From Prevotella sp. (GTDB lineage: Bacteria > Bacteroidota > Bacteroidia > Bacteroidales > Bacteroidaceae), in NCBI GenBank assembly GCA_022511075.1, contig JAFLSE010000001.1:1-64000 (forward strand): a DNA stretch of 64,000 bases, given 5' to 3'. Both the position numbers and the translations under genes were made by a program. Shown piece by piece: positions 6,778 through 16,968 of this stretch (positions are counted from its first letter, which is position 1; each line of letters starts with the position of its first letter). Under the pieces are notes generated by a model, which was not told the origin of the DNA, ran no database searches, and was given only the letters and a program-made list of their open reading frames with translations.

Positions 6778-9368
6778 TGCCTGTTTGCATATTCTAATTT
6801 AAAACTTGTTTCTACCACTCCAAAGTCAAAGACCTTATAGTCATCAATATAGTCTACAGCATCAGACTCAGCATCTAAGTCTTGCCACGGCTTGAGGCAA
6901 TTATGTCGTTTTCTGAGTTCGTCACACTCATGCCCATCATCATTGTTGACATAACCTAACATTTCATGAGCCGCGTTCCAACGAAGATGCTCACACATGG
7001 CAAGGTTTAGCATAAGTTTGTTTTCTTCCACTGTAAGCAACGGATATCCAATAGTGCTTTTCCGTCCCTCTCGTTGAGATAAAGCTCTCATTGCAAAATC
7101 ACGGGCGTTTTCTTTTTCAACAGTTTTTTCCAAAAGCATGATTTTTGTGTGGGCATGTAGTGCGTTTGAACGGTCTTGGCTTTCCTTGCGTCGGATTTTG
7201 CTCATTCGTTCCCACTTTGTGGTCTTGCCATTTGGTTTCATATTATCTTGATGTCGTACTTCCCATAGGCCTTCGTCATTATCCGAATCTATCTGCAAAC
7301 TACGGTAAGCTTCGTAATATTCTATGCCCTCTTCTTGGTACTTGTCTTTCACAACAAGTTCGTAAGTATATATTTGCTCATTTTGTCCGAAAAGGATTAT
7401 TTTCTTAACCACATCTTCTTCGTTTTTGCCCAGCCGTAGGTTGTAATGTTTGGCAATCTCATCAAGGTGTTTGAACGTACCCTTTTCATAAGCACGCACA
7501 TAAATGCAAAAGTCATCAAGGTTTTCACGTTTTTTTCGGACATAACGTAGTATCTCCACTGCAACAGTCATATTCAACTCATCATCGCCAATAGCCACAA
7601 CCACATAATTAAGTTCTTTGGCAATTTTATCCAACACCTCTGTAAAGAATTCATCAGAACGATAGTCAAAAGGATATAACTTTATGTGTGTATTTAGAAT
7701 TCTTTCCAAATCGGTTGGGTGGCTCTTTTGACAATGTACAGCAGGAATACCTGAAATGAAATGTCCTTCTAACTTTGCCATATCCTTATCAAGAACATGG
7801 CAGCAGAATGGGCTTCGCTTAGAATCCTGTTCTGTTGAATCTTTATCAACAAAAGCACCGTACTCATACAAAAACTCTACAGCTTCTTGACCAGTCTCGC
7901 CAAAACCCATCACCATACTGACAAATTTCGAAGAAACTGTTCCTGGATTTTCTTCACCAAGTTCTTGTACTTTAACAAAATTGACAGGATGATTCTCAAC
8001 ATTACGCTTCAAGTGCTCCATAGCCAGATGAGAAGAGTCAAGAATCTTGATTTCTATTCGGTTCTCGTCTTCTAATCCCATATCCTCAATGATACGGTTT
8101 ATTCCATTTCGGCGAGCATGGCAATATATGATTGTTTTATATGATGAACAGCCAACCCACTTATCTTTAGCCATAATAGCCGACGAGCGTACGTTGGTGT
8201 CACGGTCTTCCGAAAGGAAGAATACGTGCAATTCACCATCATTTGTCGTGGCAAGCATCTTTAGCTGTTTTTTTACTGTATCCAAGCCAACATTCCCCCA
8301 CACATCGTTTGTGTCTTCCTCTAAACTTGACACCATACAACTCGCAATAGCAAGGGCACGGCGCTCGTCTTCTTGTGTGTCCGTGAATGTCTTGCGACGG
8401 AGTATGAGCATGTTGACGATATTTTCCCAACTATCGGCTTGATCTTCTCCTTGTTCATTTTCTCCATTCTGGCTATTCTCAACAAAGACAATCACCGATT
8501 GGGAATCATTGGCGTAAATATCGTTAGCCAACAATTTTGAAGCATCATTCAAACCAAAGAAAACATACAGATGATTATGCTTATTGTCAACGGTAATATG
8601 CTGAACATGCAGATAAGCCATCAGACGAGACAGCACAAGACTCAAAATCAATATGGCCGTACAAACGACTGCTGCGAAACTTGCACAGACAATCATCCCT
8701 TTCAATACATCATGTCCCTGTATAGCATCCAAAATATTACTGTCAATATCCATGAGGAAAAGGTCAAGGGAAGCGATAGCAGACCGTAACAGCACTTCCG
8801 CTCCTACATGTGGCTGCATGGACACACCAATAGCTACAAAATAGATAACCCATCCGCAAGTCCATATCCACACCATTGTCTTTGCCAAAAGCATCAGATT
8901 GCTTTGTCGCCTATATGTCTCTGGCACAGGAGCATTGTTTTCCTTTTCTGTCCCCCAGAATCGGATACGCCGCATAACAGACCATCCTACAACAACGGTA
9001 GAGCCAATAACAAGAGTAACTGGTTGGGCGAACCAGAAACCATAGTGTTGCTGAGGAATGCATCCAAAAACGAAAACAGCAATCAAGGCACCAACAATGA
9101 TAACAAGCCTTTGAGACATGCGCCTACGTTTGAACCATTCCAGCAAACGATAGCCCTTATACCAAAGAAATGTAGCTATCAATAAGTCAACAACCAACCA
9201 AAGACAAAACTCCCCATCAATAAGACTGGCAGTAATGAATCCCCACAAATCACCTTTTGTGGCTGGTTCGTCTATCAGCACAGCCTCATGTATGAGTATC
9301 GTCTGCTTACAGGAAGTTAGCAGGAAAGTGCATATAATGAGGAGACTTAGAATTACTTTAGCTTTCAT
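6774..9368 (-). CDS. Five-helix membrane protein with two Rossmann/TrkA-like domains and RyR-like tail
   Basis: I start this at 9368 (MKAKVILSLLIICTFLLTSC), which gives an 864-residue protein with a lipoprotein-like signal and an AAGGA-like ribosome binding site directly upstream. It overlaps the previous gene by 11 bases. Hydrophobic helices lie at about 55-71, 87-105, 116-134, 159-183 and 222-251. A Rossmann-like segment follows (HLYVFFGLNDASKLLA), then a second (MVMGFGETGQEAVEFL), as in TrkA-type nucleotide-gated channels. The C-terminal part, around AMCEHLRWNAAHEMLGYV, resembles a RyR domain. I infer a nucleotide-gated ion channel or membrane sensor; no selectivity filter is obvious, and it could instead be a non-channel receptor. 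Confidence 0.75.
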   Translation of the reverse strand: MKAKVILSLLIICTFLLTSCKQTILIHEAVLIDEPATKGDLWGFITASLIDGEFCLWLVVDLLIATFLWYKGYRLLEWFKRRRMSQRLVIIVGALIAVFVFGCIPQQHYGFWFAQPVTLVIGSTVVVGWSVMRRIRFWGTEKENNAPVPETYRRQSNLMLLAKTMVWIWTCGWVIYFVAIGVSMQPHVGAEVLLRSAIASLDLFLMDIDSNILDAIQGHDVLKGMIVCASFAAVVCTAILILSLVLSRLMAYLHVQHITVDNKHNHLYVFFGLNDASKLLANDIYANDSQSVIVFVENSQNGENEQGEDQADSWENIVNMLILRRKTFTDTQEDERRALAIASCMVSSLEEDTNDVWGNVGLDTVKKQLKMLATTNDGELHVFFLSEDRDTNVRSSAIMAKDKWVGCSSYKTIIYCHARRNGINRIIEDMGLEDENRIEIKILDSSHLAMEHLKRNVENHPVNFVKVQELGEENPGTVSSKFVSMVMGFGETGQEAVEFLYEYGAFVDKDSTEQDSKRSPFCCHVLDKDMAKLEGHFISGIPAVHCQKSHPTDLERILNTHIKLYPFDYRSDEFFTEVLDKIAKELNYVVVAIGDDELNMTVAVEILRYVRKKRENLDDFCIYVRAYEKGTFKHLDEIAKHYNLRLGKNEEDVVKKIILFGQNEQIYTYELVVKDKYQEEGIEYYEAYRSLQIDSDNDEGLWEVRHQDNMKPNGKTTKWERMSKIRRKESQDRSNALHAHTKIMLLEKTVEKENARDFAMRALSQREGRKSTIGYPLLTVEENKLMLNLAMCEHLRWNAAHEMLGYVNNDDGHECDELRKRHNCLKPWQDLDAESDAVDYIDDYKVFDFGVVETSFKLEYANRQ

Positions 9369-9828
9369 TTTCCTTGATTTCACTATAAAGCTTATAAAGT
9401 TCATTAGCAGTATCTTTATCCGTTTTGCAATCTTTGCTTTTGGCCATTGAGGCAATCTCCTTTAATATCTTCATTGCGTTGTCTGTTTTATTCGGGCTAT
9501 TAGTGCTACCCTTTTCAGATTCGTTGTGTTTATCCATCTCGGTTTCGCATCGATGCTCGTTGTCTGCTTTCTTTTGTTCATTGTCGAAACCTTTTTGCCT
9601 TTGTTCAACACAGACTTTCGTTAAACAATAAATTAGGACAGTTATGACCACAATCAATGTAATTGCTACTGCAGCCATGCAGATATACTTCACAACCTCT
9701 ACATCTGCCCAATTGGTTGCAACCTCATTCACACACATCTGGCAAGCATCAGCTGCCTTTGTCATTTTCACTATGATACTATCACTTAAAACAATCGTAT
9801 CATTCGGATTTAAAATGTAAGTACTCAT
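9358..9828 (-). CDS. Small single-helix membrane protein of unknown function
   Basis: A 156-residue protein with one clear transmembrane helix at about residues 49-70 (YICMAAVAITLIVVITVLIYCL). A short N-terminal region rich in D, T and V precedes it, and a charged, cysteine-containing cytoplasmic or periplasmic tail (NEQKKADNEHRCETEMDKHNESEKG ...) follows. I recognise no family. It starts 6 bases after the Macro-TIR stop, and its end overlaps the start of the large membrane protein, so it is firmly inside the operon. It may be an accessory or coupling subunit of that membrane protein. Confidence 0.7.
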   Translation of the reverse strand: MSTYILNPNDTIVLSDSIIVKMTKAADACQMCVNEVATNWADVEVVKYICMAAVAITLIVVITVLIYCLTKVCVEQRQKGFDNEQKKADNEHRCETEMDKHNESEKGSTNSPNKTDNAMKILKEIASMAKSKDCKTDKDTANELYKLYSEIKENES

Positions 9829-9834
9829 AATATT

Positions 9835-10929
9835 TTATATCATTTCTAATGTTGAAACTATCTTCTTTAACATCTCCTTATTTGATTCCTCGATACGAGA
9901 ATTGTCATAGACAACATAATCATGATTGATGATATCATATTCAATACTTTCTGAATAGGGAGACATATCCAAACGTATAGGAATGACTTTCTTTCCGTAC
10001 TCCATCGCAATTGACACTTCGCTTATAACATTGCGTGATTTATTGGAATTCTCCGATGACATAAACAGCAATACCTTTGAGCGTTTTATTGCATCAACAA
10101 TAACTTTCTTGTATGAAATACCACTGAACATCCCATCAACGTCCAACCAACATTTATACCCAGCCTTTTCAAGCCACTCGTAGATAAATTCGACAGTATT
10201 TGTATCTTTCCTTGAATAACTGATGAAAATATCTTTATCAGTATCTGGTATCGTGTTTTCTGTTGATTTTTTGATTATTGTTTCATCAGTAATCAATCGA
10301 TTATCAGCTTGCTCACTCATCATTTTAGATATTGCTTCTTGTGCCGAAAATTGCTCAAACATAGGAAGAAAATCCCATGGCTTCATTCTGCCACGTCTAT
10401 CCAAAAGATATAGTTCCACACTAAATGACTTATTAGTTTTTCTCAGGTTTTTGGCAATTGACTCAGACATAGTGTCTGCTACTCTGTTGAAAGGTATACC
10501 AGCCGCACCTGCACCAATAGATGGAAATGCAATAGAATTCAAATCCATGGCATGCATTAACAAAAAACATTTATCAATCGAATGTCCTATAATATATTGA
10601 TGCACATCCTCTTTAGACACTAACGTAGGAGCAGGTGATTGTTTAGAACTAATAGCTCCAATTGTTATAGCATGAAATATGTATTTCTGAGGAAGTGTAC
10701 CTGCCGTAGAGACAATAACATCTCCAATATCTGCTGGCACTTTATTTTTTACATCACGCAGAATTGCCCCAGTACCTTCTTGTAGTGCAATAGCCATAGA
10801 GACACCTCCACCCATAGATATATAACAATCATCACTGCTAACAATGACTTCTGCTTGACTATCCACGATGTTACCAAAAATAATCCTGATGGTAGAGTTA
10901 TTAATATGATATTCTTTTACTTGTTCCAT
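9835..10929 (-). CDS. Macro domain/TIR domain fusion protein
   Basis: A 364-residue protein. Residues about 1-180 are a Macro domain: IRIIFGNIVDSQAEVIVSSDD at its start, the glycine-rich SMGGGVSMAI loop and AFPSIGAGAAGIPF. Residues about 232-364 are a TIR domain: DIFISYSRKDTN, YKCWLDVDGMFSG, and the likely catalytic E304 in SRNVISEVSIAMEYGKKVIPI. Macro domains bind or hydrolyse ADP-ribose compounds and TIR domains make them from NAD+, so both ends act on the same chemistry. In type II Thoeris a TIR protein signals to a separate Macro-membrane protein; here the domains are fused. The gene lies in an operon with RyR-domain and channel-like proteins. Confidence 0.88.
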   Translation of the reverse strand: MEQVKEYHINNSTIRIIFGNIVDSQAEVIVSSDDCYISMGGGVSMAIALQEGTGAILRDVKNKVPADIGDVIVSTAGTLPQKYIFHAITIGAISSKQSPAPTLVSKEDVHQYIIGHSIDKCFLLMHAMDLNSIAFPSIGAGAAGIPFNRVADTMSESIAKNLRKTNKSFSVELYLLDRRGRMKPWDFLPMFEQFSAQEAISKMMSEQADNRLITDETIIKKSTENTIPDTDKDIFISYSRKDTNTVEFIYEWLEKAGYKCWLDVDGMFSGISYKKVIVDAIKRSKVLLFMSSENSNKSRNVISEVSIAMEYGKKVIPIRLDMSPYSESIEYDIINHDYVVYDNSRIEESNKEMLKKIVSTLEMI

Positions 10930-11014
10930 TGTTATATTTCTCCAAAATGATAATTTGATTTCATAGCATTAAGTAGTTCCACGCAAGGCTCAATGCTAAT
11001 TATATATATTTAAA

Positions 11015-11665
11015 TTATATTTTCTTTTCAATCTTATACCCAAGTGCCGTCAAAAGTTTCAAGGTGTCTTCTGCCATAAGACGGTCATATTGCTTTTCTG
11101 ATTCAGGAAGCTGTGAATATGACACCATATCAGGGGTTTCTAATTTCAAATCATCGCGTGTGGGACCATATGTCCAACCTTCACTCTGACGCTCCAAAGC
11201 CCATCTGTCGTGCGCATTTTCGGCAATAGCTTCACGTAATTCCTCAAAACCATCAGGCAATTCCACTTCTTTTAAGTCAATCAGTTTGGGACGATAGGTA
11301 TTCATATCACCAGGAAAAGCTGTTGTGCTGGCACCACCTGTCGCTTCCCATGCCTCTACAAAAACCGATATCGGGAATGTCTTAATTTCCTTCGACTTTG
11401 AAACATACAAATCAATCATATTCGTTACCTGATCTGCTTTAACAATGACAGTTGCTGTCATATCAGCCTCATCCTTGTCAAACAAAGAAGCTTTGACAAC
11501 AGGAATAATTATCCCGCCTTTCCGTAATGTTTTAAAAACAGTGCCTGGATTGGCTGCATAGCGTTCATACACACGCAAGGTTGTGTCTTTAAATATTTCA
11601 CCTGCAATACCTTTCATTTCCAAAGCATACTTTACACACTCATTGTAATTTGTAATATTCTTCAT
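11015..11665 (-). CDS. RyR domain protein with degenerate C39-like N-terminal region
   Basis: A 216-residue protein. Residues about 142-216 are a RyR domain (AHDRWALERQSEGWTYG ... YSQLPESEKQYDRLM). The stretch ELREAIAENAH at 142-152 is identical to the C39-like/RyR protein in the same cluster, so the two are recent paralogues or fragments of one design. The N-terminal 140 residues lack a catalytic cysteine-histidine pattern, but FVEAWEATGG lies where the other protein has FLRAWKESHN. This is the first gene of the run, with a promoter-like element upstream, and it is followed after 85 bases by the Macro-TIR gene. RyR domains in bacteria have been proposed to bind nucleotide-type ligands; a sensor role is inference. 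Confidence 0.75.
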   Translation of the reverse strand: MKNITNYNECVKYALEMKGIAGEIFKDTTLRVYERYAANPGTVFKTLRKGGIIIPVVKASLFDKDEADMTATVIVKADQVTNMIDLYVSKSKEIKTFPISVFVEAWEATGGASTTAFPGDMNTYRPKLIDLKEVELPDGFEELREAIAENAHDRWALERQSEGWTYGPTRDDLKLETPDMVSYSQLPESEKQYDRLMAEDTLKLLTALGYKIEKKI

Positions 11666-11697
11666 AGCTTCGTTTTTGTATTATAATAATATTTTTA

Positions 11698-11728
11698 CAA
11701 AATTACACAAATAATTTGTAAATACAAC
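11698..11728 (-). promoter_or_regulatory. Bacteroidetes-type promoter of the RyR/Macro-TIR operon
   Basis: On the minus strand TAATTTTG (11705-11698) fits the -7 element TAnnTTTG. A TTG at 11727-11725 lies 19 bases upstream, in the place of the -33 TTTG. Transcription would begin about 20-25 bases upstream of the gene that starts at 11665. Confidence 0.5.
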
Positions 11729-11751
11729 TTATTTTACTCTTTTTAAGAAAA

Positions 11752-11783
11752 ATAGGCAGAAAAACATTTGTTTTCCTGCCTAT
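11752..11783 (-). terminator. Hairpin terminator after dnaJ
   Basis: ATAGGCAG (11752-11759) pairs with CTGCCTAT (11776-11783) and AAAAC pairs with GTTTT, closing a four-base loop with a single mismatch. On the minus strand a T-rich run follows, so it ends the transcript from dnaJ and separates it from the RyR operon promoter. Confidence 0.75.
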
Positions 11784-11824
11784 ACGACTTTGTTCTTTAT
11801 TCCTGTTTTATAGAAATAACTCCC

Positions 11825-12979
11825 TTAACTGAAATAGTTCTTGAACCTTTGGAATATGCTTTGCTTCGTGGCATTGTCGCCCTTGAAGTTGTCGCTGTTC
11901 CTGAACTTCTCTATTGCCTCGCGCTCGTCCTTGCTCAGTGTCTTTGGCACGTAGACGCTTATGTTTACAACCAAGTCGCCTGTTCCCCTGCCGTAGCCTT
12001 GCACCGCTGGCAGACCCTTTCCGCGCAGACGTAAGGTCTTTCCGGGTTGCGTTCCCGGCTCTATCTTCACTCTCAGGCGCGTGCCCTGTATCGTGGGAAT
12101 CTCCACGTCACCGCCGAGTGCCGCCGTTGGGAAGTCGAGCAACAGGTTGTATATGAGGTTGTTGCCGTCGCGTACAAAGGTGTCGTTGTCTTCCTCCTCC
12201 ACGAACACCTGAATGTCGCCGTTAATACCGTTGTTGGGTGCTGCGTTTCCCTTTCCGGGAACGTTCACGACCATTCCTTCGGCAACACCGCTCGGAATGT
12301 TTATCTCCACAACCTCCTCGCCCTTCACGATACCTGAGCCGTAGCAGTTCTTACATTTGTTCTTTATCACGTTGCCAGAGCCGTTGCAGGTGGGGCATAC
12401 ACCCTGTGTCTGCATCATTCCGAAGATGCTCTGGGTGGTGTGGCTTATAACACCGCTGCCGTGACACGTAGGACAGGTTTCATTGGCACTGCCATTCTCC
12501 GCGCCGCTGCCGTGACACACGGAGCAGGGAATGTCCTTGCGCACCTTGAACTTCTTGTTTACGCCTGTAGAAATCTCTGTAAGCGACAGGCGCACCTTCA
12601 GTCGAAGGTCGCTTCCGCGCTGCTTCTGCGGACGACGCGGCCCGCCACCGAAACCTCCTCCGAAGCCTCCGCGTCCGCCAAAGATGTCGCCGAACATAGA
12701 GAAGATATCGTCCATGTTCATACCTCCGCCGAAACCTCCGAAGCCTCCGCCGGCAGGTCCGTCGAAACCGAACTGGTCGTACTGCTGACGCTTCTTGTCG
12801 TCGTGCAGCACATCGTATGCCTCGGCAGCCTCCTTGAACTTCTCCTCGGCTTCCTTGTCGCCGGGATTGCGGTCAGGGTGGTATTTGATTGCTAATTTCT
12901 TGTAGGCTTTCTTTATTTCGTCGGCACTGGCTTTCTTGTCAACGCCAAGCACCTCGTAGTAATCTCTCTTTTGTGCCAT
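11825..12979 (-). CDS. dnaJ: Chaperone DnaJ
   Basis: A 384-residue full-length DnaJ. The J domain with HPD at residues 34-36 is followed by a long glycine/phenylalanine-rich region ([12 protein letters not shown] ...). Four CxxCxGxG zinc repeats come next ([32 protein letters not shown]), then the two C-terminal substrate-binding beta domains. It stimulates the ATPase of DnaK and delivers unfolded proteins in the cytoplasm. It follows grpE by 48 bases on the same strand, the usual grpE-dnaJ pair of Bacteroidetes; dnaK is not in the window. Confidence 0.97.
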   Translation of the reverse strand: MAQKRDYYEVLGVDKKASADEIKKAYKKLAIKYHPDRNPGDKEAEEKFKEAAEAYDVLHDDKKRQQYDQFGFDGPAGGGFGGFGGGMNMDDIFSMFGDIFGGRGGFGGGFGGGPRRPQKQRGSDLRLKVRLSLTEISTGVNKKFKVRKDIPCSVCHGSGAENGSANETCPTCHGSGVISHTTQSIFGMMQTQGVCPTCNGSGNVIKNKCKNCYGSGIVKGEEVVEINIPSGVAEGMVVNVPGKGNAAPNNGINGDIQVFVEEEDNDTFVRDGNNLIYNLLLDFPTAALGGDVEIPTIQGTRLRVKIEPGTQPGKTLRLRGKGLPAVQGYGRGTGDLVVNISVYVPKTLSKDEREAIEKFRNSDNFKGDNATKQSIFQRFKNYFS

Positions 12980-13027
12980 AATCTATTATATATACGTCGT
13001 TCAGGGTTGTATATCGTTATCCTTCTA

Positions 13028-13666
13028 TTATTGACCCACAGCCACCTTTGCGTGGCGTATCACTTTCTCGTTGAGCGTGTAGCCGGTCTGCACGCAGTCT
13101 ATCACCTTGCCTTTCTTGTCGTCGCCCATTCCCGGCACCATAGCTATTGCCTCGTGAACGTCGGTGTTGAAGTCTGCGTCTTTGGTCTCAATTTTCTTCA
13201 CGCCTTCTCCTGCGAGTATTTTCAGCATCTTGTGGTATATGAGTTCCATACCTTCTTGCAGCACCTCAATCTCCGTGGTGTTCTTGCCGTTCTCTATGGC
13301 GCGCTCCATATCGTCGAGCACTGGCAGTATCGCGGTTATAGCCTTCTCGCCGCCGTTGAGCCGCAGCTCGGTCATCTCACGGAGCATACGCTTGCGGTAG
13401 TTGTCAAACTCTGCCACCGAGCGCAGATATTTATCCTTCAGCGTTGCAATTTCCTCCTGCGCAAGCGTCAGAGGGTCTTTTTCTTCCTCTTTCTTCTCGT
13501 CTGCCACGCTGTCGCCGTCGTCTGCCACGTTGTCAGTATTTTCTGCCACGTTGTCAGCCGCCTTTTCGCCCTTTTCGCTTTCAGCGGTTGCAGCCTCGCT
13601 GCCGTTTGCAGCCTGCCCTGCGTCCTCGTTCTGCAAGTTTTCTATGTCTATTTCTTCTTTCTTCAT
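13028..13666 (-). CDS. grpE: Nucleotide exchange factor GrpE
   Basis: A 212-residue GrpE. The first 70 or so residues are an acidic, alanine-rich, low-complexity extension (several AENTDNVADDG-like stretches). A long coiled coil follows (LTLAQEEIATLKDKYLRSVAEFDNYRKRML), then the conserved beta-domain (NTDVHEAIAMVPG ... GKVIDCVQTGYTLNEKVIRHAKVAVG). It exchanges ADP for ATP on DnaK. It is paired with dnaJ directly downstream; the ABC-F gene lies 67 bases upstream on the same strand, so all three could share a transcript. Confidence 0.97.
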   Translation of the reverse strand: MKKEEIDIENLQNEDAGQAANGSEAATAESEKGEKAADNVAENTDNVADDGDSVADEKKEEEKDPLTLAQEEIATLKDKYLRSVAEFDNYRKRMLREMTELRLNGGEKAITAILPVLDDMERAIENGKNTTEIEVLQEGMELIYHKMLKILAGEGVKKIETKDADFNTDVHEAIAMVPGMGDDKKGKVIDCVQTGYTLNEKVIRHAKVAVGQ

Positions 13667-13733
13667 CGTTTTCTCTGTTTTATGTTCTTTTTTCCACGGG
13701 TCATTGTTGCAAATGGCGTGCCAAGTAGTTTTC

Positions 13734-15353
<1,620 letters not shown>

Positions 15354-15368
15354 TTACCTTAAAATTAT

Positions 15369-16712
15369 TTATTTTATCTCAATCGTCCCCACATCCTGTA
15401 GTTTCATCAGCATGTTGGGGGCTTTTACGTTGTCGAGCACAAGACCCTCTATCGGGCTTTCGGGCAATCCCGTAGCCTTGATGAGCATCGGACATGCATC
15501 TATCGTAACATCTTTCAAGACAATGTTGCGGAACACTGGCGTGAGTTCGTTCACGGCAGGTGTGGGGTGACGCTCCGCCATCTTGCCGACGTATGTGGGC
15601 GAGCCGAGCATATCGAAGAATATCGCGGCGCGCTCGCTGTTGTTTATGCGCACGTTTTCGAGCCAGAAGTTCTCACCGCCTCCGCCGCGCGGACGGCGTG
15701 TCTTGAAATACAGCGGCATCTTGGCGTTCTGCATCGTCAGGTCGGTGGCATACACGTTGCGTATCATCGCAGCCGTCTCGCTGCCGATGGCAATGCCGCC
15801 CACGCCGCGCTTCACAAGGCAGTGGCGAATCACAACGTTCTCCGTAGGGCGTTTCTTGTCCATACCGTCCTTGCCGCGCCCTGATTTCAGCGTGAAGCAG
15901 TCGTCGCCGCAGTCAAGGGTAGTATATTCTATCAGCGCGTTCACCGATGAGTCGATGTCTATGCCGTCGGTGCGTCCGCGTCCGTGGCTGTTCACGGTTA
16001 TGCCGCGTATTATTATGTTCTCGCAGTATGTGGGTGCTATGTTCCAGAATATCGACTTCTCAAATGTCAGTCCTTCCACGATGATGTTCTTGCAGTAGAT
16101 AGGTCCGAAGAACAAGGGTAGAAATATCTCTCCGCCGTTCTGCACACCGTCGAAGATGCGCTGCTCCTGCGGCATTTTTCCTATCTCCTCGTCAACGCCT
16201 TTCGTCACCATCTTGCTTATCTCGCAGTCGTAGCTCGGAGCCACGAGTTTGCCTTTTCCCACCAGTCCAATGTTCTCCGCACCATTGGCATAAATCATCG
16301 CGCCGAGCGAATACAGGTCAATGCCCTCGTCGCGTGTAAGCACTGCCGGCTGATAGTCTTTCAAGTCGCCACTGAAATGCAGTTCGCCGCCCTCGTCTAT
16401 TCGCAGACAGATATTGCTTTTCAGCACTATTCGCCCCGTGAGCCATTTTCCGCGAGGCACTACCACCGTGCCGCCGCCTTTCTGCGCCAACTTGTCTATT
16501 GCCTTTTGTATCGCCGCCGTGGAAAGTTTCCCTTCCTTCGCTCCAGCCTTGTTTATGTACACTGTGCGGTCGGGGAACACCAGGCGCTGCAACTGCGGCA
16601 TTTCAAACGGTGCTGCTATCGGCTCTATTTCCTCTGGCATCTGCCACGTCTGCGCATTCATTTCGGCAATCATTGCAAAGATAACTGCAAAAGCTAATGA
16701 TATTTTTTTCAT
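15369..16712 (-). CDS. Glycoside hydrolase family 28 (polygalacturonase-like) secreted enzyme
   Basis: A 447-residue protein with a signal peptide (MKKISLAFAVIFAMIAEMNAQ) and a right-handed beta-helix. GH28 catalytic motifs are present: GRTDGIDIDSS around residue 247, CGDDCFTLKSGRG around 270, and a conserved glycine-rich RGVGGIAIGSE. The family hydrolyses galacturonan-type pectin chains in the periplasm or outside the cell. A minus-strand promoter (TTTG at 16773-16770, TAATTTTG at 16749-16742, 20-base spacing) lies directly upstream. It ends 21 bases before the ABC-F gene. No other pectin-utilisation gene is nearby. Confidence 0.93.
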   Translation of the reverse strand: MKKISLAFAVIFAMIAEMNAQTWQMPEEIEPIAAPFEMPQLQRLVFPDRTVYINKAGAKEGKLSTAAIQKAIDKLAQKGGGTVVVPRGKWLTGRIVLKSNICLRIDEGGELHFSGDLKDYQPAVLTRDEGIDLYSLGAMIYANGAENIGLVGKGKLVAPSYDCEISKMVTKGVDEEIGKMPQEQRIFDGVQNGGEIFLPLFFGPIYCKNIIVEGLTFEKSIFWNIAPTYCENIIIRGITVNSHGRGRTDGIDIDSSVNALIEYTTLDCGDDCFTLKSGRGKDGMDKKRPTENVVIRHCLVKRGVGGIAIGSETAAMIRNVYATDLTMQNAKMPLYFKTRRPRGGGGENFWLENVRINNSERAAIFFDMLGSPTYVGKMAERHPTPAVNELTPVFRNIVLKDVTIDACPMLIKATGLPESPIEGLVLDNVKAPNMLMKLQDVGTIEIK

Positions 16713-16741
16713 AAGTATTTGGATTTTTTATTTATTGTTTG

Positions 16742-16773
16742 CAAAATTACAAATTTTGCCCGAAATTACCAAA
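16742..16773 (-). promoter_or_regulatory. Promoter of the GH28 gene
   Basis: Read on the minus strand, TTTG (16773-16770) and TAATTTTG (16749-16742) are 20 bases apart, matching the Bacteroidetes consensus. The GH28 start codon follows about 30 bases downstream. Confidence 0.65.
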
Positions 16774-16926
16774 TATTTAAATTAAAAAAGACTGTAAACG
16801 GCAATCTTACCTTGGCTTCCTGTTTCAATTGCCAACACTTGCGACTTCATTTGGCATTAAAGTAAGGTGCGATGATAGGGTTACATATATATTAAAGATA
16901 AAAAAGCCTTAAAAAAACGTTTTTTA
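16774..16926. other. Intergenic stretch between the GH28 promoter and the tRNA-Pro promoter
   Basis: Together with the flanking promoters this gap of about 295 bases separates divergent transcription units. I see no gene or strong hairpin in it. Confidence 0.6.
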
Positions 16927-16958
16927 TTTGCATATTAGCAAAAAAGTAACTACCTTTG
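16927..16958 (+). promoter_or_regulatory. Promoter of tRNA-Pro
   Basis: TTTG (16927-16930), a 20-base spacer and TACCTTTG (16951-16958) form a complete Bacteroidetes sigma-ABfr promoter. The tRNA begins 50 bases downstream. Confidence 0.8.
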
Positions 16959-16968
16959 CACTCGCTTT

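Noticed and set aside
2224..10929. Classical Thoeris
   Set aside because: There is no ThsA-like SIR2-SLOG gene with a separate ThsB TIR; TIR domains are fused to SIR2 and Macro, so a named Thoeris label would overstate the evidence.
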